NCBI GenBank assembly: GCA_019694575.1
Contig: JAIBBR010000020.1
Location: forward strand, 1 to 50,316
Direction of reading: 5' to 3'
Source of the DNA: Myxococcaceae bacterium
GTDB lineage: Bacteria; Myxococcota; Myxococcia; Myxococcales; Myxococcaceae
Length of the DNA stretch: 50,316 bases
Each line of letters begins with the position of its first letter. Position 1 is the stretch's first letter. Position numbers and translations under genes: made by a program. Positions 50,211 to 50,316 of the stretch are shown here, piece by piece. A model generated the notes under the pieces. That model worked only from the letters and a program-made list of their open reading frames with translations, was not told the DNA's origin and ran no database searches.

Positions 50211-50316
50211 ATGGAAACAGTTGTAATTACTGTTGATCTCGCGCTTACGCAGCCGGCATTCAACCCGCAGATGATGCCGAGGTTCGGCAGCTCACCGCAG
50301 CAAGTCTGTTTGCCGC
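50211..50316 (+). CDS. Possible 5' end of a gene cut by the window edge
   Basis: An ATG at 50211 opens a frame with no stop to the window end (35 codons, beginning METVVITVDLALTQPAF). The first part is not clearly coding and no good ribosome site precedes it. The 121 nt between the YbjN-like gene and this ATG hold no motif I can name. Too short to identify. Confidence 0.2.
   Translation, partial: METVVITVDLALTQPAFNPQMMPRFGSSPQQVCLP

Noticed and set aside
1-50316. CRISPR arrays, tRNA or rRNA genes, prophage
   Set aside because: No regularly spaced direct repeats, no cloverleaf-like sequences with CCA or TTC loops that I could recognise, and no phage structural genes were found by reading.

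Overview
The window looks like a chromosomal segment from a Gram-negative member of the Myxococcota (deltaproteobacterial lineage). This is inferred from four things. The DNA is G+C-rich (about 60% by eye). There are many secreted lipoproteins. A trypsin-like protease ends in a Gly-Cys / hydrophobic helix / Arg-cluster tail of the MYXO-CTERM type. A regulatory PTS block carries hprK, rapZ, mannose-family EII genes, HPr and EI, which is the deltaproteobacterial style. I see no rRNA, tRNA, CRISPR array or intact transposase.

Layout. (1) 1-5.9 kb: a GNAT fragment, then a signalling region with two SiaB/SiaC-like pairs (anti-sigma-type kinase plus NSST-motif phosphoacceptor protein). They face each other around one membrane SpoIIE-type phosphatase (SiaA-like), with a degenerate receiver domain and a methyltransferase. 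(2) 5.9-13.3 kb: a thioredoxin-fold lipoprotein, a beta-propeller lipoprotein, an FHA protein and a TPR-PEGA-TonB receptor fusion. (3) 13.3-13.9 kb: a decayed gene and a long palindromic element. (4) 13.9-23.3 kb: a minus-strand operon with two tandem giant DUF3857/transglutaminase TPR proteins, a secreted unknown and a CE1-type esterase. (5) 23.4-30 kb: the protease, a small operon with a site-2 protease, an orphan antitoxin-like regulator, two lipoproteins and an AAA_14/DUF4143 ATPase. (6) 30-38.3 kb: hprK-rapZ-IIA-IIB-[inserted opposite-strand nucleotidyltransferase pair]-IIC-IID-HPr-EI-Rieske oxygenase. (7) 38.3-45.5 kb: a GT22-like glycosyltransferase, a second long palindrome, a rhomboid-TPR protease coupled to a PKD/Ig-like giant lipoprotein, and a HIT protein. 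(8) 45.6-50.3 kb: a second AAA_14/DUF4143 gene with a perfect inverted repeat at its start, a secreted ConA-like protein, and an unfamiliar translationally coupled operon of a small protein, a Ser/Thr kinase and a YbjN-like protein.

How the genes work together. Most blocks show stop/start overlaps (ATGA, GTGA, TGATG), so co-translation is likely. The strongest candidates for something undescribed are the doubled partner-switching cluster (784-5746), the kinase-YbjN operon (48081-50089) with an imperfect palindrome right before its first start codon, and the palindromic repeat family whose ends occur at 39.8-40.0 kb and again at 7.2 kb. The PTS block is regulatory-looking, since no sugar catabolic genes lie nearby. 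It is split by an antiparallel two-gene cassette whose first start codon lies only 8 nt from the IIC start.
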